Positions 34,501 to 43,124 of a stretch of 64,000 nucleotides of DNA are shown here, one piece after another (the first letter of the stretch is position 1; each line of letters opens with the position of its first letter). Below the pieces are notes generated by a model. The model saw only the letters and a list, made by a program, of their open reading frames with translations. It searched no databases and had not been told where the DNA came from. The DNA comes from DAOUEX01 sp034430235 (lineage in GTDB: Bacteria > Chloroflexota > Anaerolineae > UBA2200), in contig CAYZGO010000014.1 of NCBI GenBank assembly GCA_964478075.1, forward strand, positions 1 to 64,000. The letters are read 5' to 3'. A program made the translations under genes and the position numbers.

Positions 34501-34969
34501 TGCATAAACGATCCACTTGCTCGCGGCGACGCATAGTGCCTAACATCAAGAAAAAGATGACGATGTAAGAGAACGTGGTGTATGTACCCTGCAAACGCAT
34601 GTAAGAGCCCCATAGGCTTATGCGCGGCGCTATAGACACAATAGTGCTAAGCACGTATGCGCCAACGAGCAGGATGGTAGGCAAGACCAAGGGTGTGCCA
34701 GAGAGACGCTGCCACAGGCCTGTTTCCTGCGTCTCCTTGTTCGCTTCTGTCCTTCGTACATCAGGTGCATGCCCCCAAGTACTGCAGTCAATGACTTTGA
34801 TGATCCATGCCACGATCATGACCAGAGCAATGGAGCGCAATATGGATAGCTTGTCTGGCTCAAATACACGGCTGGAGTAGACGTTGAAGAACAGGGGCAC
34901 GATGATGAGTGCGAGTAACCAGCCCGCCTCGAGTACCTTGTCACAGAACACGCTCAGCTTGGTGCGCAT
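31583..34969 (-). CDS. O-antigen ligase/polymerase with C-terminal TPR domain
   Basis: The product is 1128 residues. The first half has about 12 membrane helices with the Wzy_C loop: a gate YGPETMHVAYNPHYPPD and, after a few residues, DRAHNETFDALVITG. A basic linker rich in Arg/Lys near residue 600 separates a second group of helices. About residues 830-1120 hold eight or so TPR repeats such as NAEALSTLGYIYYHRGNI. The ligase half joins or polymerises lipid-linked glycans on the outer face. The TPRs may recruit partners. The ATG at 34969 has AAGGAACGG before it and is preferred over 35020. Confidence 0.85.
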   Translation of the reverse strand: MRTKLSVFCDKVLEAGWLLALIIVPLFFNVYSSRVFEPDKLSILRSIALVMIVAWIIKVIDCSTWGHAPDVRRTEANKETQETGLWQRLSGTPLVLPTILLVGAYVLSTIVSIAPRISLWGSYMRLQGTYTTFSYIVIFFLMLGTMRRREQVDRLCSTIILTSLPISLYGILQHYHLDSLPWSGDVVLRVAGNMGNAIFVAAYLIMATPITLARLVESFSTLLKEQEGTISHALLAGCYTFVMSVQLTCTFFTQSRGPWLGLLGGLYVFVLVALISLRRSISDQSRLNTRDALRALAFAVLSIPVGVVPAYVLLVALKRGWRWLWLGWVFHTLLAATFLFLFNLPNTPLSQFRELPYIGRLGQIFQTEAGTGKVRVLIWEGTLELIKADPLRTIVGYGPETMHVAYNPHYPPDLAHYEARNASPDRAHNETFDALVITGVIGFVIYMFLFGSIFYYGLKWLRFMETTRQRNLFLLLSIAGAVIGVFLPKVMEGTYKLSGVGLPVGFIAGMSLYLMLSAMFSYTREQPAIEMKRQLLLIGLFSTIVAHFIEIHFGIAIAATRVHFWVYAAAFILVGLNWIRDEPVAEAAPAEPRALPGKRRSKRSRRRAKKQAHEAAVAAVRQAGQSRSSLTARLLTGSLVVALLLFTLGFDFIANPMGEIDSLRIIQLSLTTFAPRQDYRTSYGVLWIFFLTWLVGAIVALAEAERTAPSRQKPGWWLSALGIYTAVTLTVFVFGMAMYTSLIKPGTDIANTITFYYSAIFVLGLLIALSLVWDTQLPQRLWRTANLWAYPILIVLVVVVILATNISIVKADIYYKQGLKLEGERRWDTSIEFYNRAISLAPDQDYYYLFLGRAMMGKASSVTEPQERIGWFEESFKALDHARQLNPLNTDHYANLGRLHRNWADWVTSAEERTEKLNLAHYYYEQAAQCSPHNAQIFNEWSLVYTIKGDYDGALEKLEYSLSLDQQFGSTYIILGNLYTAQGKLDEAEDAYQQALIYEPNNAEALSTLGYIYYHRGNITDALASNLEAVRIDPYLAKAHSTLGLIYFQQGRLQEAIDENLKVLQVLPDDSISHRNLALLYHQLGQIDDAIAHAQRALELSPEHERQALQDFVAQLEAQKEAMTQPQQ

Positions 34970-35115
34970 CAATCCGTTCCTTCGTTGTAACTGTGGTATG
35001 CTTGGCAGCAGTTCTGTCATCCTCGTTTACCCCGTCTCCGGCGTCAAAGACCTGGAGGTACGCCTCGCTGGCTTGGAGGCAAGGCGTAGAGACTAGAGGT
35101 GACGCACCTCTTCTG

Positions 35116-36114
35116 TCACGCCGCAAGAGGCGTGGAAGACACAGGTGGGACAGGGCGATTCCGGAACCAGGCAATGGTCTCTTGCAGCCCTTCTTCCAGA
35201 GGCACCTCTGCACGAAAGCCTAATAGTCGCTCGGCCTTGCTCACATTCGGAACTCGCCGTAGCGTGTCTTCAAAGCCCAGTCCGTAGGCTTCGTGGTAGG
35301 GCACAAAGGCTAATTCGGCATCCGATTCTGTCAGGCGCAGAATGAGCGCAGCTAGTTCAAGGATGGTAGTTTCCACGTCGCCGCCAACGTTGAATGCCTG
35401 GCCCAGAGCCTCCGACTTTGTGGCCGCCAGCATGCTGCCGCGCACTGTATCATCAATATGAGTAAAACAGCGGGTTTGCTGGCCATCGTGGTGCACAGTC
35501 AGCGGTTTGTTGGCCATAGCCTGAGTGATAAAGGTAGCGACTACACTACCATAGCCTTTGGGATCCAGCCGTGGGCCGTAGGAATTGAAATAGCGCACAA
35601 TGGATAGCGGTAGCCCTTGCGCGTGATAGGCAAAGCATAGATGCTCATCCAGAGCCTTTGCTGTGGAGTAGGACCAGCGTGCAATCCCAGTGGAGCCAAG
35701 CACGCGGTCGTCATCCTCCGCGAACGGCAGCTTGAGACTCTTGCCGTAGATTTCAGACGTTGAAGCGAACAGGACGCGGCGACTGTACTTGTGAGCCAAA
35801 GCGAGAACCACCTCGGTTCCACCTACGTTCTGGAGGATGGCGTGCAATGGATCGGCCAGTACGTGCCTGACGCCCACGACTGCGGCCAGGTGACACACCA
35901 GGTCGTGTCCCTGGACCAATCTCTCCATCAGACGCCTGTCCAGAACGTCTCCCTCCACGAAGTGGAAACCGGCAGACCCAAGGTTGTGCTGAATGTTGCG
36001 TCGTTGCCCGACGGATAGATTGTCAATCGCAGTGACTGCGGCACCTTCCGACAGGAAGCGATCCACCAAATGTGAACCTATGTAGCCGGCGCCCCCTGTT
36101 ATCAGGACTCTCAT
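35116..36114 (-). CDS. NAD-dependent sugar epimerase/dehydratase
   Basis: The product is 332 residues of the extended short-chain dehydrogenase family. Features are GGAGYIGSHLVD at the N-terminus, STSEIYGKS, the catalytic YSTAK, and RYFNSYGPRLDPKGYG. It may be a UDP-glucose 4-epimerase or UDP-glucuronate decarboxylase; the motifs do not decide. The ATG at 36114 opens the Rossmann fold; an upstream in-frame start at 36150 adds 12 residues without family match. A GT4 gene ends 32 bases upstream. Confidence 0.88.
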   Translation of the reverse strand: MRVLITGGAGYIGSHLVDRFLSEGAAVTAIDNLSVGQRRNIQHNLGSAGFHFVEGDVLDRRLMERLVQGHDLVCHLAAVVGVRHVLADPLHAILQNVGGTEVVLALAHKYSRRVLFASTSEIYGKSLKLPFAEDDDRVLGSTGIARWSYSTAKALDEHLCFAYHAQGLPLSIVRYFNSYGPRLDPKGYGSVVATFITQAMANKPLTVHHDGQQTRCFTHIDDTVRGSMLAATKSEALGQAFNVGGDVETTILELAALILRLTESDAELAFVPYHEAYGLGFEDTLRRVPNVSKAERLLGFRAEVPLEEGLQETIAWFRNRPVPPVSSTPLAA

Positions 36115-36146
36115 TGAATCAATCTTACTGTACCTGGTCTGAAAAA

Positions 36147-37259
36147 TCAAGTAGCCAGGACTTTGTCATACAGACTTGATACCCTATCTACCATTGTTTG
36201 CAAACAAAACTCTCTCAAAGCACGCTGCCGGCCGCGCTGTCCCATCTCCTGGCGGCGGTGCTCGTCCCGCAGCAGCAACAGTATGGCTGCACCGAGAGCT
36301 GCTGCATCTCTGGCTGGCACGACCAGCCCCGTTTGGCCGTGCACATTGACAAAGGACGTGCCCGTTCCTAGTTCAGTGCACACCACGGGTAAGGCACTGG
36401 CCATAGCCTCGACCTGCACAGTGCCAAAGGCTTCACTGCGTTCGCTAGCTGGGAGGACAAAGACGTCGCACGCATGATAGTATGCAGGCAGATCCTCATC
36501 GCTAATTTTCCCGAGGAAAAAGACCTTTTCCGACAATCCCAGCAACGCTGCAAGCTGACGCCACTCGGTCTCCATTGGTCCGCTGCCAATAACGAGCAGC
36601 TTACATGGGATTTCGGGCATCGCCGCGAGCAGGTATTGGAGGCCCTTGTAGTATCGCAGCCGCCCCACGAAGAGCAGCAGCGGCGAACCGTAGGTGTCCT
36701 TGACTTGCTGCACCTGTGCTGGCTGAGCATGCAGGAAGCGCTCGAGTTCAATGCCTAAGGGAATGACGGTACACTTGTGCCGAAGCTGGCTCAGGTAGGG
36801 AGACGACTCGATGTAATTGGCACTGGTGGCGATGATGCGGTCTGCCCTGTGCAGCACTTTCCACAGTAGAGGACGATAGAGCCGCAGCAGGCCCTTCTGG
36901 CGCACCACATCGCTGTGGTAGGTTATTACCACGTGAGAGGCGTGTCCGCACAAGAGTTGCGACAATTCCCCAATGGGATACGGGAAGTGCAGATGTGCGA
37001 TATCAGGACGTTGACGCCGTAGGAGGAGAGGCAAGGAGATGCTTAGCGGCGCAGATGCGAGAGTCGCCAGTCGCCCTGCTTTGATGACGTGGACGCCATT
37101 GATCTCTTCGATGTGCGTCCTGGCGGTGGGATGCGTGACCAGAACGGTGACTTTGTATCCCCGCTGCACGAGGGCTTCGGCCAGCATCTTGATGTGGTTC
37201 TCCATGCCGCCCAGCACAGGGTAGTAGTCTTTGTAGATGTGCAGAATCTTCACGCCCAT
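36147..37259 (-). CDS. GT4 glycosyltransferase
   Basis: The product is 370 residues with a GT-B fold. ILHIYKDYYPVLGGMENHI is the N-terminal acceptor side. FVGRLRYYKGLQYLL and then RSEAFGTVQVEAMA with Glu residues form the donor site. It is a retaining sugar transferase of unknown donor. The ATG at 37259 is chosen for the domain start. First part of a row of GT4 genes in the polysaccharide cluster. Confidence 0.9.
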   Translation of the reverse strand: MGVKILHIYKDYYPVLGGMENHIKMLAEALVQRGYKVTVLVTHPTARTHIEEINGVHVIKAGRLATLASAPLSISLPLLLRRQRPDIAHLHFPYPIGELSQLLCGHASHVVITYHSDVVRQKGLLRLYRPLLWKVLHRADRIIATSANYIESSPYLSQLRHKCTVIPLGIELERFLHAQPAQVQQVKDTYGSPLLLFVGRLRYYKGLQYLLAAMPEIPCKLLVIGSGPMETEWRQLAALLGLSEKVFFLGKISDEDLPAYYHACDVFVLPASERSEAFGTVQVEAMASALPVVCTELGTGTSFVNVHGQTGLVVPARDAAALGAAILLLLRDEHRRQEMGQRGRQRALREFCLQTMVDRVSSLYDKVLAT

Positions 37260-37317
37260 TTGTGACCACCGTTTTCGACGGTTGATACCAGCAGCCGTTC
37301 TAGCTGGCGAGAAACTG

Positions 37318-38448
37318 TCAGGGCAATAACTGCTCATATAGTGCGGCAGTCTCGCGCGCCATGCGCTGTAGAGTGAACAACTCCGTCACCCGGGCCAATC
37401 CGCGTTGCCCCATTTCCCGAGCAAGAGCAGGATCGTTGGCCAAGGCCTGCACGTGCTGCGCGAGAGCAGCAGCATCGCCTGGGAGAAACAAGTAGCCAGT
37501 CTGCAGGTCAGCAATGGCTTCTCGCGTGCCACCAACATCGCTGGCCACTACCGGCAGAGACGAGGCCATGGCCTCAAGCACCGTAAGCGGCAATCCTTCC
37601 CATCCTTTAGACGACAGAACGAACACATCTGTTGCGCGCAGAATCTGTGGTACGTCACGCCGCATGCCAAGCAGGCGAACGTGGCTGCCCAGTGCCAGCG
37701 ATGCGACCAGTTGCCCAATCTGGGCACGTAAGGGGCCGTCCCCCACGATGAGCAGGTGTGCGTGCGGCAGCGCATCTTGTACGCACCGAAACGCATGGAG
37801 CAGTGTTCCAAAGTCACGTGGGCGGTGCAAACGGCAGACCGTTGTGACCAGAAAGGCATCTGCCGGCACGGTGACCGCCATCCGTACTTCTTGGCGCTGC
37901 TCGGTTACGCCAGCGAATCGCTCCAGGTCAATGCCATTGCGGATGACGTGGACACGCTTTGTATCTGTCACGCCAGCAGCTAGCAAAGTACCCCTCTCGG
38001 CGTTGGAGATGCATATCCAGGCATCAGTGACTCCAGCCAAGCACCGCTCCAGCGAGAGCAAGGCCTGGCGCCTGGGTGGGGGATAGTGTGTTGCAGCGAA
38101 GCCGTGAATGGTGAAAACCAACCGAGGGCGTTTGCGCAACGTCAATGCCACCAATCGCCCATACATGGCTGCTCTCATACCGTGGCAGTGCACAATGGCG
38201 TAGGGGCTTTGCATCAAATGGCGTAGGCTGAGAAAAGCTGATGGAGAAAAGCCTTGAGCAAGTGCAAGAGGCACGAACTGGGTTCCCATAGCCTCAAAGT
38301 CGGCAGCGCCGACATGACCACCGTCTTCAGGCATCGCCACCGTGAATCCGTAACGCTGGCGGTTCATGCCCTTAACCAGGCAACGCACGTGTTCGGCTCC
38401 ACCGCCTCGGGAAGACGCAACTAGGTGCAGAATTCGAATCTTATCCAT
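37318..38448 (-). CDS. GT4 glycosyltransferase
   Basis: The product is 376 residues. It has the Gly-rich acceptor loop LVASSRGGGAEH, a central VIRNGIDLERF, and the donor end SSKGWEGLPLTVLEAMASSLPVV with its Glu pair. It is a retaining sugar transferase. The start is either ATG at 38448 or GTG at 38466; neither has a clear ribosome site. It lies 20 bases after the TylF-like gene, in the same transcript. Confidence 0.9.
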   Translation of the reverse strand: MDKIRILHLVASSRGGGAEHVRCLVKGMNRQRYGFTVAMPEDGGHVGAADFEAMGTQFVPLALAQGFSPSAFLSLRHLMQSPYAIVHCHGMRAAMYGRLVALTLRKRPRLVFTIHGFAATHYPPPRRQALLSLERCLAGVTDAWICISNAERGTLLAAGVTDTKRVHVIRNGIDLERFAGVTEQRQEVRMAVTVPADAFLVTTVCRLHRPRDFGTLLHAFRCVQDALPHAHLLIVGDGPLRAQIGQLVASLALGSHVRLLGMRRDVPQILRATDVFVLSSKGWEGLPLTVLEAMASSLPVVASDVGGTREAIADLQTGYLFLPGDAAALAQHVQALANDPALAREMGQRGLARVTELFTLQRMARETAALYEQLLP

Positions 38449-38468
38449 GTAACCCGTGGGCGACACGT

Positions 38469-39182
38469 CTAGCCCGGTTTCTGAAAGTAGTGACCTGTGT
38501 AATCAACCTGGATTAATGCTACGTCAAGTCTGCGCTGCGCGACAAATTCATCCACTGCGGCTCGGCAACCGGGCCAGTGCCCGTAATCGTCCAATACAAC
38601 AAAGCCACTTGGCTCGACGAAATCATAGAACCATTGAAGGCATAGACGCACCGATTCATACCAGTCAGCATCAATGTGCAGCAGCGCAATGCGTTCGATT
38701 TGTATCGTGGGAAAAGTGTCCTGGAACCAACCCTTTATGATGTGCAGTCTGGCCTGAGCGATTCCCAGAGTGTGCATCAGTTGCCGTACCTTGTGTGGAT
38801 CACCCGCGCAAGTGCCACGGCGATCTCGTGCTCTTACACCATCCATCGCCGAAGCTTCTGGTAAGCCCTCGAATGAATCGAAGAGCCAAAGGTCGCGCGG
38901 GGGTTGTGAATGCCGGGACGCAAAGGCCAGCATTCCTGCGCTACCTCCGTTGTAGACACCACATTCCACGATGTCTCCAGAGATCGGGATCCGATCGATC
39001 TCCCTTGCCAAGTGATAGAGGGTTCGTAGGCGCGGCCGTTGCACCATGGTATACTTTCGTACCTTCCACAATAACCATTGCAGTTGGAGCGAGTCAAAGA
39101 GCGCAGAGGGTGATGACACATCGAGTTGCTTTGCCTCATTCCAAAGGGCCTGTATGCTATGCCAAGAGCCGGTCCTAGCCAT
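38469..39182 (-). CDS. TylF/MycF-type O-methyltransferase
   Basis: The product is 237 residues. Family markers are VECGVYNGGSAGMLA, LFDSFEGLPEASAMDG, LLHIDADWYESV and VVLDDYGHWPGCRAAVDEF. These bind SAM and a metal that activates a sugar hydroxyl. It likely methylates a sugar of the polysaccharide. Start ATG at 39182. Confidence 0.88.
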   Translation of the reverse strand: MARTGSWHSIQALWNEAKQLDVSSPSALFDSLQLQWLLWKVRKYTMVQRPRLRTLYHLAREIDRIPISGDIVECGVYNGGSAGMLAFASRHSQPPRDLWLFDSFEGLPEASAMDGVRARDRRGTCAGDPHKVRQLMHTLGIAQARLHIIKGWFQDTFPTIQIERIALLHIDADWYESVRLCLQWFYDFVEPSGFVVLDDYGHWPGCRAAVDEFVAQRRLDVALIQVDYTGHYFQKPG

Positions 39183-39201
39183 CAGCTATTCTGCTCCACC
39201 A

Positions 39202-39942
39202 TCATGGCATCAACCCATTGCGCGGCCCACTCGCGGACGGGAAACTCTGCGGTTTGATGGCCAAGACGAGGTAGCCCGTGGTAAAGCTGGCCAGGACAGG
39301 GGAACGCTTACCTACCCCCAATCTCTCCAGGCCGACCAGGAATGCGGCCAGCGGCAGGAACAAGAGCCCCAGCAACCAGCGCAGCACAGTCAGACGAATC
39401 TCGCTTATGGCCTGCTTTGTCATGTCGCAGAGTACTGTGAAGAGCAGTCCCAGCCGCTCCATGCGCACAATCTCCAGACCCGTATTCTTCACCATGCGCT
39501 GAACCTGATACTCGGTGAAGCGCCAAAAGTCAGTGGGCGCAGCGTGAATGCGGTAGAGAAAGGGCACACTCAGTAGCAACACACCTGCTGGGCGTAGGAC
39601 ACGTGACAATTCCCGCATTACTTGCGGTGGATCACCCACGTGTTCCAGTGTCTCCAGGCAGATCACAGTGTCAATGGCTTCTGCCGCAAGGGGTATGTGT
39701 GCACCGTCCGCTACAATGTCTGGGGCTATGGCTGGATTGATGTTCAGGTACAGCCATCTTTTCACGGCGAGGTCCGCCATGGTAGCATAGCGCACAGGGT
39801 TATGTCTCTCGCCACCTACATCCAGCACAATGCCATGTACCTGGTTTTGCCACTTGTGCAGCCAGGTGTTCAGGATGGCGCGGCGATAGGTCATTGACAG
39901 GCGTACGTATGTTGCTGCGGGCGTCCATTTTCTCGTGCTCAT
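39202..39942 (-). CDS. Class I SAM methyltransferase with hydrophobic C-terminus
   Basis: The product is 246 residues. The SAM domain has GIVLDVGGERHNPV, then TVICLETLEHVGDPPQVMRELSRVLRPAG in parts. A hydrophobic stretch near residues 185-210 (LRWLLGLLFLPLAAFLVG) could tether it to the membrane. Its ATG overlaps the flippase stop by four bases. Substrate unknown, possibly a glycan or the lipid-linked sugar. Confidence 0.82.
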   Translation of the reverse strand: MSTRKWTPAATYVRLSMTYRRAILNTWLHKWQNQVHGIVLDVGGERHNPVRYATMADLAVKRWLYLNINPAIAPDIVADGAHIPLAAEAIDTVICLETLEHVGDPPQVMRELSRVLRPAGVLLLSVPFLYRIHAAPTDFWRFTEYQVQRMVKNTGLEIVRMERLGLLFTVLCDMTKQAISEIRLTVLRWLLGLLFLPLAAFLVGLERLGVGKRSPVLASFTTGYLVLAIKPQSFPSASGPRNGLMP

Positions 39943-41453
39943 TCGTGCCTGTCCAGTTCTGTGGATATGTATGCGATCATTTTGGAGGGGTGGAGCATGT
40001 TCAAGAGCACTTGGGCGTCAGCACGTGTGAATTGGCCAAGCAATATCAGACTGGTGAGATAGGCCCCAAGACCGAGTGCTGTCAACAGGGGTATCGCCAG
40101 CCACACAGGCATGGCCACAAGGCTGCTGCCTGCTCGCATTAGCAGGTACATGATCCCACCTGCGAGCAGATACAGCAGGGCCTTCCAATAGAACCCAATC
40201 TTTGCGTATCGGCTTACAGCTTTGACCTGGATGATGCCACCTGCTATCGTCATGGCCACCAATGCCATGGCAGCGCCCGTGCCACTCAGGCCAGCGAGAG
40301 AAACGCCCAACATCTGACTGGGAACAAGTGCTGCGTCTAGAAGCAGCAAGGTCAACAGCCCCAGCATACTGCTGATGAGCAAATACCTCTGTTTTTCGAT
40401 AGCATAAAGAACTGTGCTGTATGGTTGAAAGATTACAGAGAGGATACTGTTGGCCACCATGCACATCAAAATGGGTGCAGCAGGCGCGAATTCGGTCCCA
40501 AAAGCGGTAACCACCACCTCATTGCTGAAGAAGATCAACACCACTCCGAGGGGTACCAGAACAGTCAACACATAGCGCTCGATTACAAACAGGCGCCGGC
40601 GTATCTCTTCCCAATCACCTCGCGCCGCATCGCTGGAGGCTTGCGGAAAGAACAATATCGTGACTGTCGAGGCTACGCGATCCAGCAATACTGCAAAGCC
40701 CAACACCGAAGTGTAGTAGCCCACTTCAGCTGTTGTCCAGAAAGCTCTGATCAGCACTGGGTTAACGTTGGCTATGACCATGATAGCAATGGTGTTCAGA
40801 GTGAGGGGCAGAGTGTAGCGGATGTAACTTGCAAAGTGTTCACGTCTGGGGCGTACGACACGGTAACCGCTGAAGAGAAGCAAGGCAAAGATAAGGAAAG
40901 CAAGCGGCTCGATCAGGTAGGCGCCGCTGAGCGCAATCACACCAAGACCGAATATGGCCACCAGTGCCTTGGCGGCAAAGGACAGCAGACTGCCCACAAA
41001 GGCGACTGCGCTTTGCTTTGCAGTCTCCAGGCGGGCCTCAAAGGTGAAAAGAAAGACGCTGGATAGGCTATGCAGGATATAGAACGCGGCAATGACGTAG
41101 TAGGCATAGCGCTCATCCAGGCTCTGAAAGAGCGGCTGCCCCAGATAGCCCTTGACGAATGGCAGCAGTATGGCTGCGATCAAAAACACAAGCACGAGGG
41201 AGGTCTTCAGCACCAGGAATGTGCCAATCAGGGCAGCAGGGTCCTCTTTGCTCTCGGACACGCGCTTCAGGTGCGCGAAGGCAAAGCCCATATCCAGACA
41301 GACAGCCAGCAGTCCGAGCAATCCCAGCAGGTAGCCCACCGTTCCCAGAGCCTCTGCGCCCATCCATCTGGCGATGACCACGGTAGAGAGGAAGCCCAGG
41401 AAAGACCTGGCCATATTGACTATGAACAGCAAAAGGGATTTTCGCGCTAACAC
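39939..41453 (-). CDS. Polysaccharide flippase (Wzx-like)
   Basis: The product is 504 residues with 12-14 membrane helices, of the MOP/polysaccharide flippase family. It starts MLARKSLLLFIVNMARSFLG, then VVIARWMGAEALGTVGYL, the usual first-helix region. It would carry lipid-linked repeat units across the membrane to the ligase. Start is GTG at 41453. It overlaps the methyltransferase by four bases. Confidence 0.88.
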   Translation of the reverse strand: MLARKSLLLFIVNMARSFLGFLSTVVIARWMGAEALGTVGYLLGLLGLLAVCLDMGFAFAHLKRVSESKEDPAALIGTFLVLKTSLVLVFLIAAILLPFVKGYLGQPLFQSLDERYAYYVIAAFYILHSLSSVFLFTFEARLETAKQSAVAFVGSLLSFAAKALVAIFGLGVIALSGAYLIEPLAFLIFALLLFSGYRVVRPRREHFASYIRYTLPLTLNTIAIMVIANVNPVLIRAFWTTAEVGYYTSVLGFAVLLDRVASTVTILFFPQASSDAARGDWEEIRRRLFVIERYVLTVLVPLGVVLIFFSNEVVVTAFGTEFAPAAPILMCMVANSILSVIFQPYSTVLYAIEKQRYLLISSMLGLLTLLLLDAALVPSQMLGVSLAGLSGTGAAMALVAMTIAGGIIQVKAVSRYAKIGFYWKALLYLLAGGIMYLLMRAGSSLVAMPVWLAIPLLTALGLGAYLTSLILLGQFTRADAQVLLNMLHPSKMIAYISTELDRHE

Positions 41454-41491
41454 AATGCAACCTCAGCGCTTCTGTGATACAGGAAGCGTGC

Positions 41492-42460
41492 TCATCTCTG
41501 GTCAACTTTGCCCATCTGGCTTATTTGCCAGGAAACCTGGGCTTGCAGCCCTTCTTCAAGGCTTGTGCGTGGTGCAAAGCCCAAGTCCTTTCGTGCTGCG
41601 CTGACGTCGGCCCACGTATGCCGGACGTCACCATGCTGTGGAGTTACGTACTCCAGGATAGCTTGCTGCCCTATGATGCGTTCCAATAACGCAATGATCT
41701 GATTGATGCTCGCCCGGGAACCGCCTCCGATATTCCAGAGTCGCCAATCCGGAGGCGCTTTCAGGCGAAGCGTGAGGATATTGGCCTCAACTGCATCTGT
41801 CACGTAGGTGAAGTCTCTAGTTTGCTCCCCATCACCGTAGATAGTTACGGGTCGGCTCTGGTAGATGGCGGCTATGAAACGATGGAGAGCCATGTCAGGC
41901 CGCTGGCGTGGGCCGTAGACGCTGAAATAGCGCAAGGCCACTGTCGGCACTCCGAAATTCGTACGATAGAGATAACACAGGTGTTCACCCGCGAGCTTGG
42001 TCACGCCGTATGGGGAGACGGGATGCGTCGGACTGCTCTCTGTCACGGGCAGGTCTGTTATGTCGCCGTATACAGATGAAGAAGAGGCATAAACGAACTG
42101 GCACACCCTGCTGCCCCTGCAAGCCTCCAGCAAACGCTGAATAGCCAGCACATTGTGATCCACATAGATCTTAAAGGTCTCTCCCCAACTGGCGCGCACG
42201 CCAGGCTGAGCCGCCTGATGGAACACGTAAACCACGCGGTCCAGATAGGGTCTCAGGTCCACTGAGCACAGATCCACTTCGGCGAAATGGAAATGAGGTT
42301 GTCCCCGCAACCGCAGCAGGTTTGCTTCTTTGACCTTACGTGGGTAATAGTCGCTGAAGCAATCCACACCAACAACCTCACAACCCTCTTCCAATAACCG
42401 TTCAGCCAGGTGCGACCCAATGAATCCGGCCACGCCAGTTACCAGACAGCGCTCAGACAT
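41492..42460 (-). CDS. NAD-dependent UDP-sugar 4-epimerase
   Basis: The product is 322 residues with VTGVAGFIGSHLAERL, the phrase VDCFSDYYPRKVKEAN as in UDP-glucuronate 4-epimerases, catalytic SPYGVTKLAGE and RYFSVYGPRQRPDMA. The GDGEQTRDFTYV segment is also typical. ATG at 42460 has AAAGGTGG eight bases before it. It probably supplies galacturonate- or galactose-type precursors for the polymer. Confidence 0.88.
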   Translation of the reverse strand: MSERCLVTGVAGFIGSHLAERLLEEGCEVVGVDCFSDYYPRKVKEANLLRLRGQPHFHFAEVDLCSVDLRPYLDRVVYVFHQAAQPGVRASWGETFKIYVDHNVLAIQRLLEACRGSRVCQFVYASSSSVYGDITDLPVTESSPTHPVSPYGVTKLAGEHLCYLYRTNFGVPTVALRYFSVYGPRQRPDMALHRFIAAIYQSRPVTIYGDGEQTRDFTYVTDAVEANILTLRLKAPPDWRLWNIGGGSRASINQIIALLERIIGQQAILEYVTPQHGDVRHTWADVSAARKDLGFAPRTSLEEGLQAQVSWQISQMGKVDQR

Positions 42461-42476
42461 AGCAAATCCCACCTTT

Positions 42477-43100
42477 CTAGATTTTCTTCAAGGCAATGAT
42501 GCCGTGCGTATTGCGCACGCCGAAACGCTCTGCAAGAGCGTGTGTTAGCGACTCCAGGTGCAGCTTCCCAAAGCCGCGAATACCGCCTGACAACTCCCTG
42601 GCGGCGACAAGTTCGTACTTGTCCAACTCTTGTACCAGCACCCTCTTGACCCACTTGTTAGAATAGGGTCGTACGTGGTCAGGCTTGTCCCAGAAGTTCT
42701 GGGTGTCCTTTGTCGTAGTAACAACCAGCATGCAACCCGGATTAAGCACACGCGACACTTCATGCAGTATGCGAAAGGCTTGCTCGAGATAAAAATGCTC
42801 CAGCACATCCTTGAGCAGCACTCCGTCGAAGGAACCGTCAGCGAAGGGCAGGTTCTCCGCACTGCCCAGGGCCAGATTCGTCACTCCCCGTTTGTGAGCC
42901 CGATCTAATCTCGTGATGTCTACGTCTATTCCGACGAAGCGCTCGGGATAGCGTTCCTCGAAAAAAGCGTCTCCGCAACCCAGGTCGAGAATGCGCTTAC
43001 AAGAGCCTCGATTGAACACCGCCAGTGCATACCTGGTGGTGTAAAGTGAGGCGGTGACTTCTGCTTTTGGCAATGCGCGTACATACTCAGGGTGGGTCAT
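42477..43100 (-). CDS. Class I SAM-dependent methyltransferase
   Basis: The product is 207 residues. The SAM loop is ILDLGCGDAFFEERYP, the next strand ends FVGIDVD, and SFDGVLLKDVLEHFY is the post-motif. The target is not known. It is placed between a sugar epimerase and a GT4 gene, 16 bases from each, so it is probably part of the polysaccharide pathway. Confidence 0.85.
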   Translation of the reverse strand: MTHPEYVRALPKAEVTASLYTTRYALAVFNRGSCKRILDLGCGDAFFEERYPERFVGIDVDITRLDRAHKRGVTNLALGSAENLPFADGSFDGVLLKDVLEHFYLEQAFRILHEVSRVLNPGCMLVVTTTKDTQNFWDKPDHVRPYSNKWVKRVLVQELDKYELVAARELSGGIRGFGKLHLESLTHALAERFGVRNTHGIIALKKI

Positions 43101-43124
43101 TAGGTCAAGTCTCCATTGCGCGTC

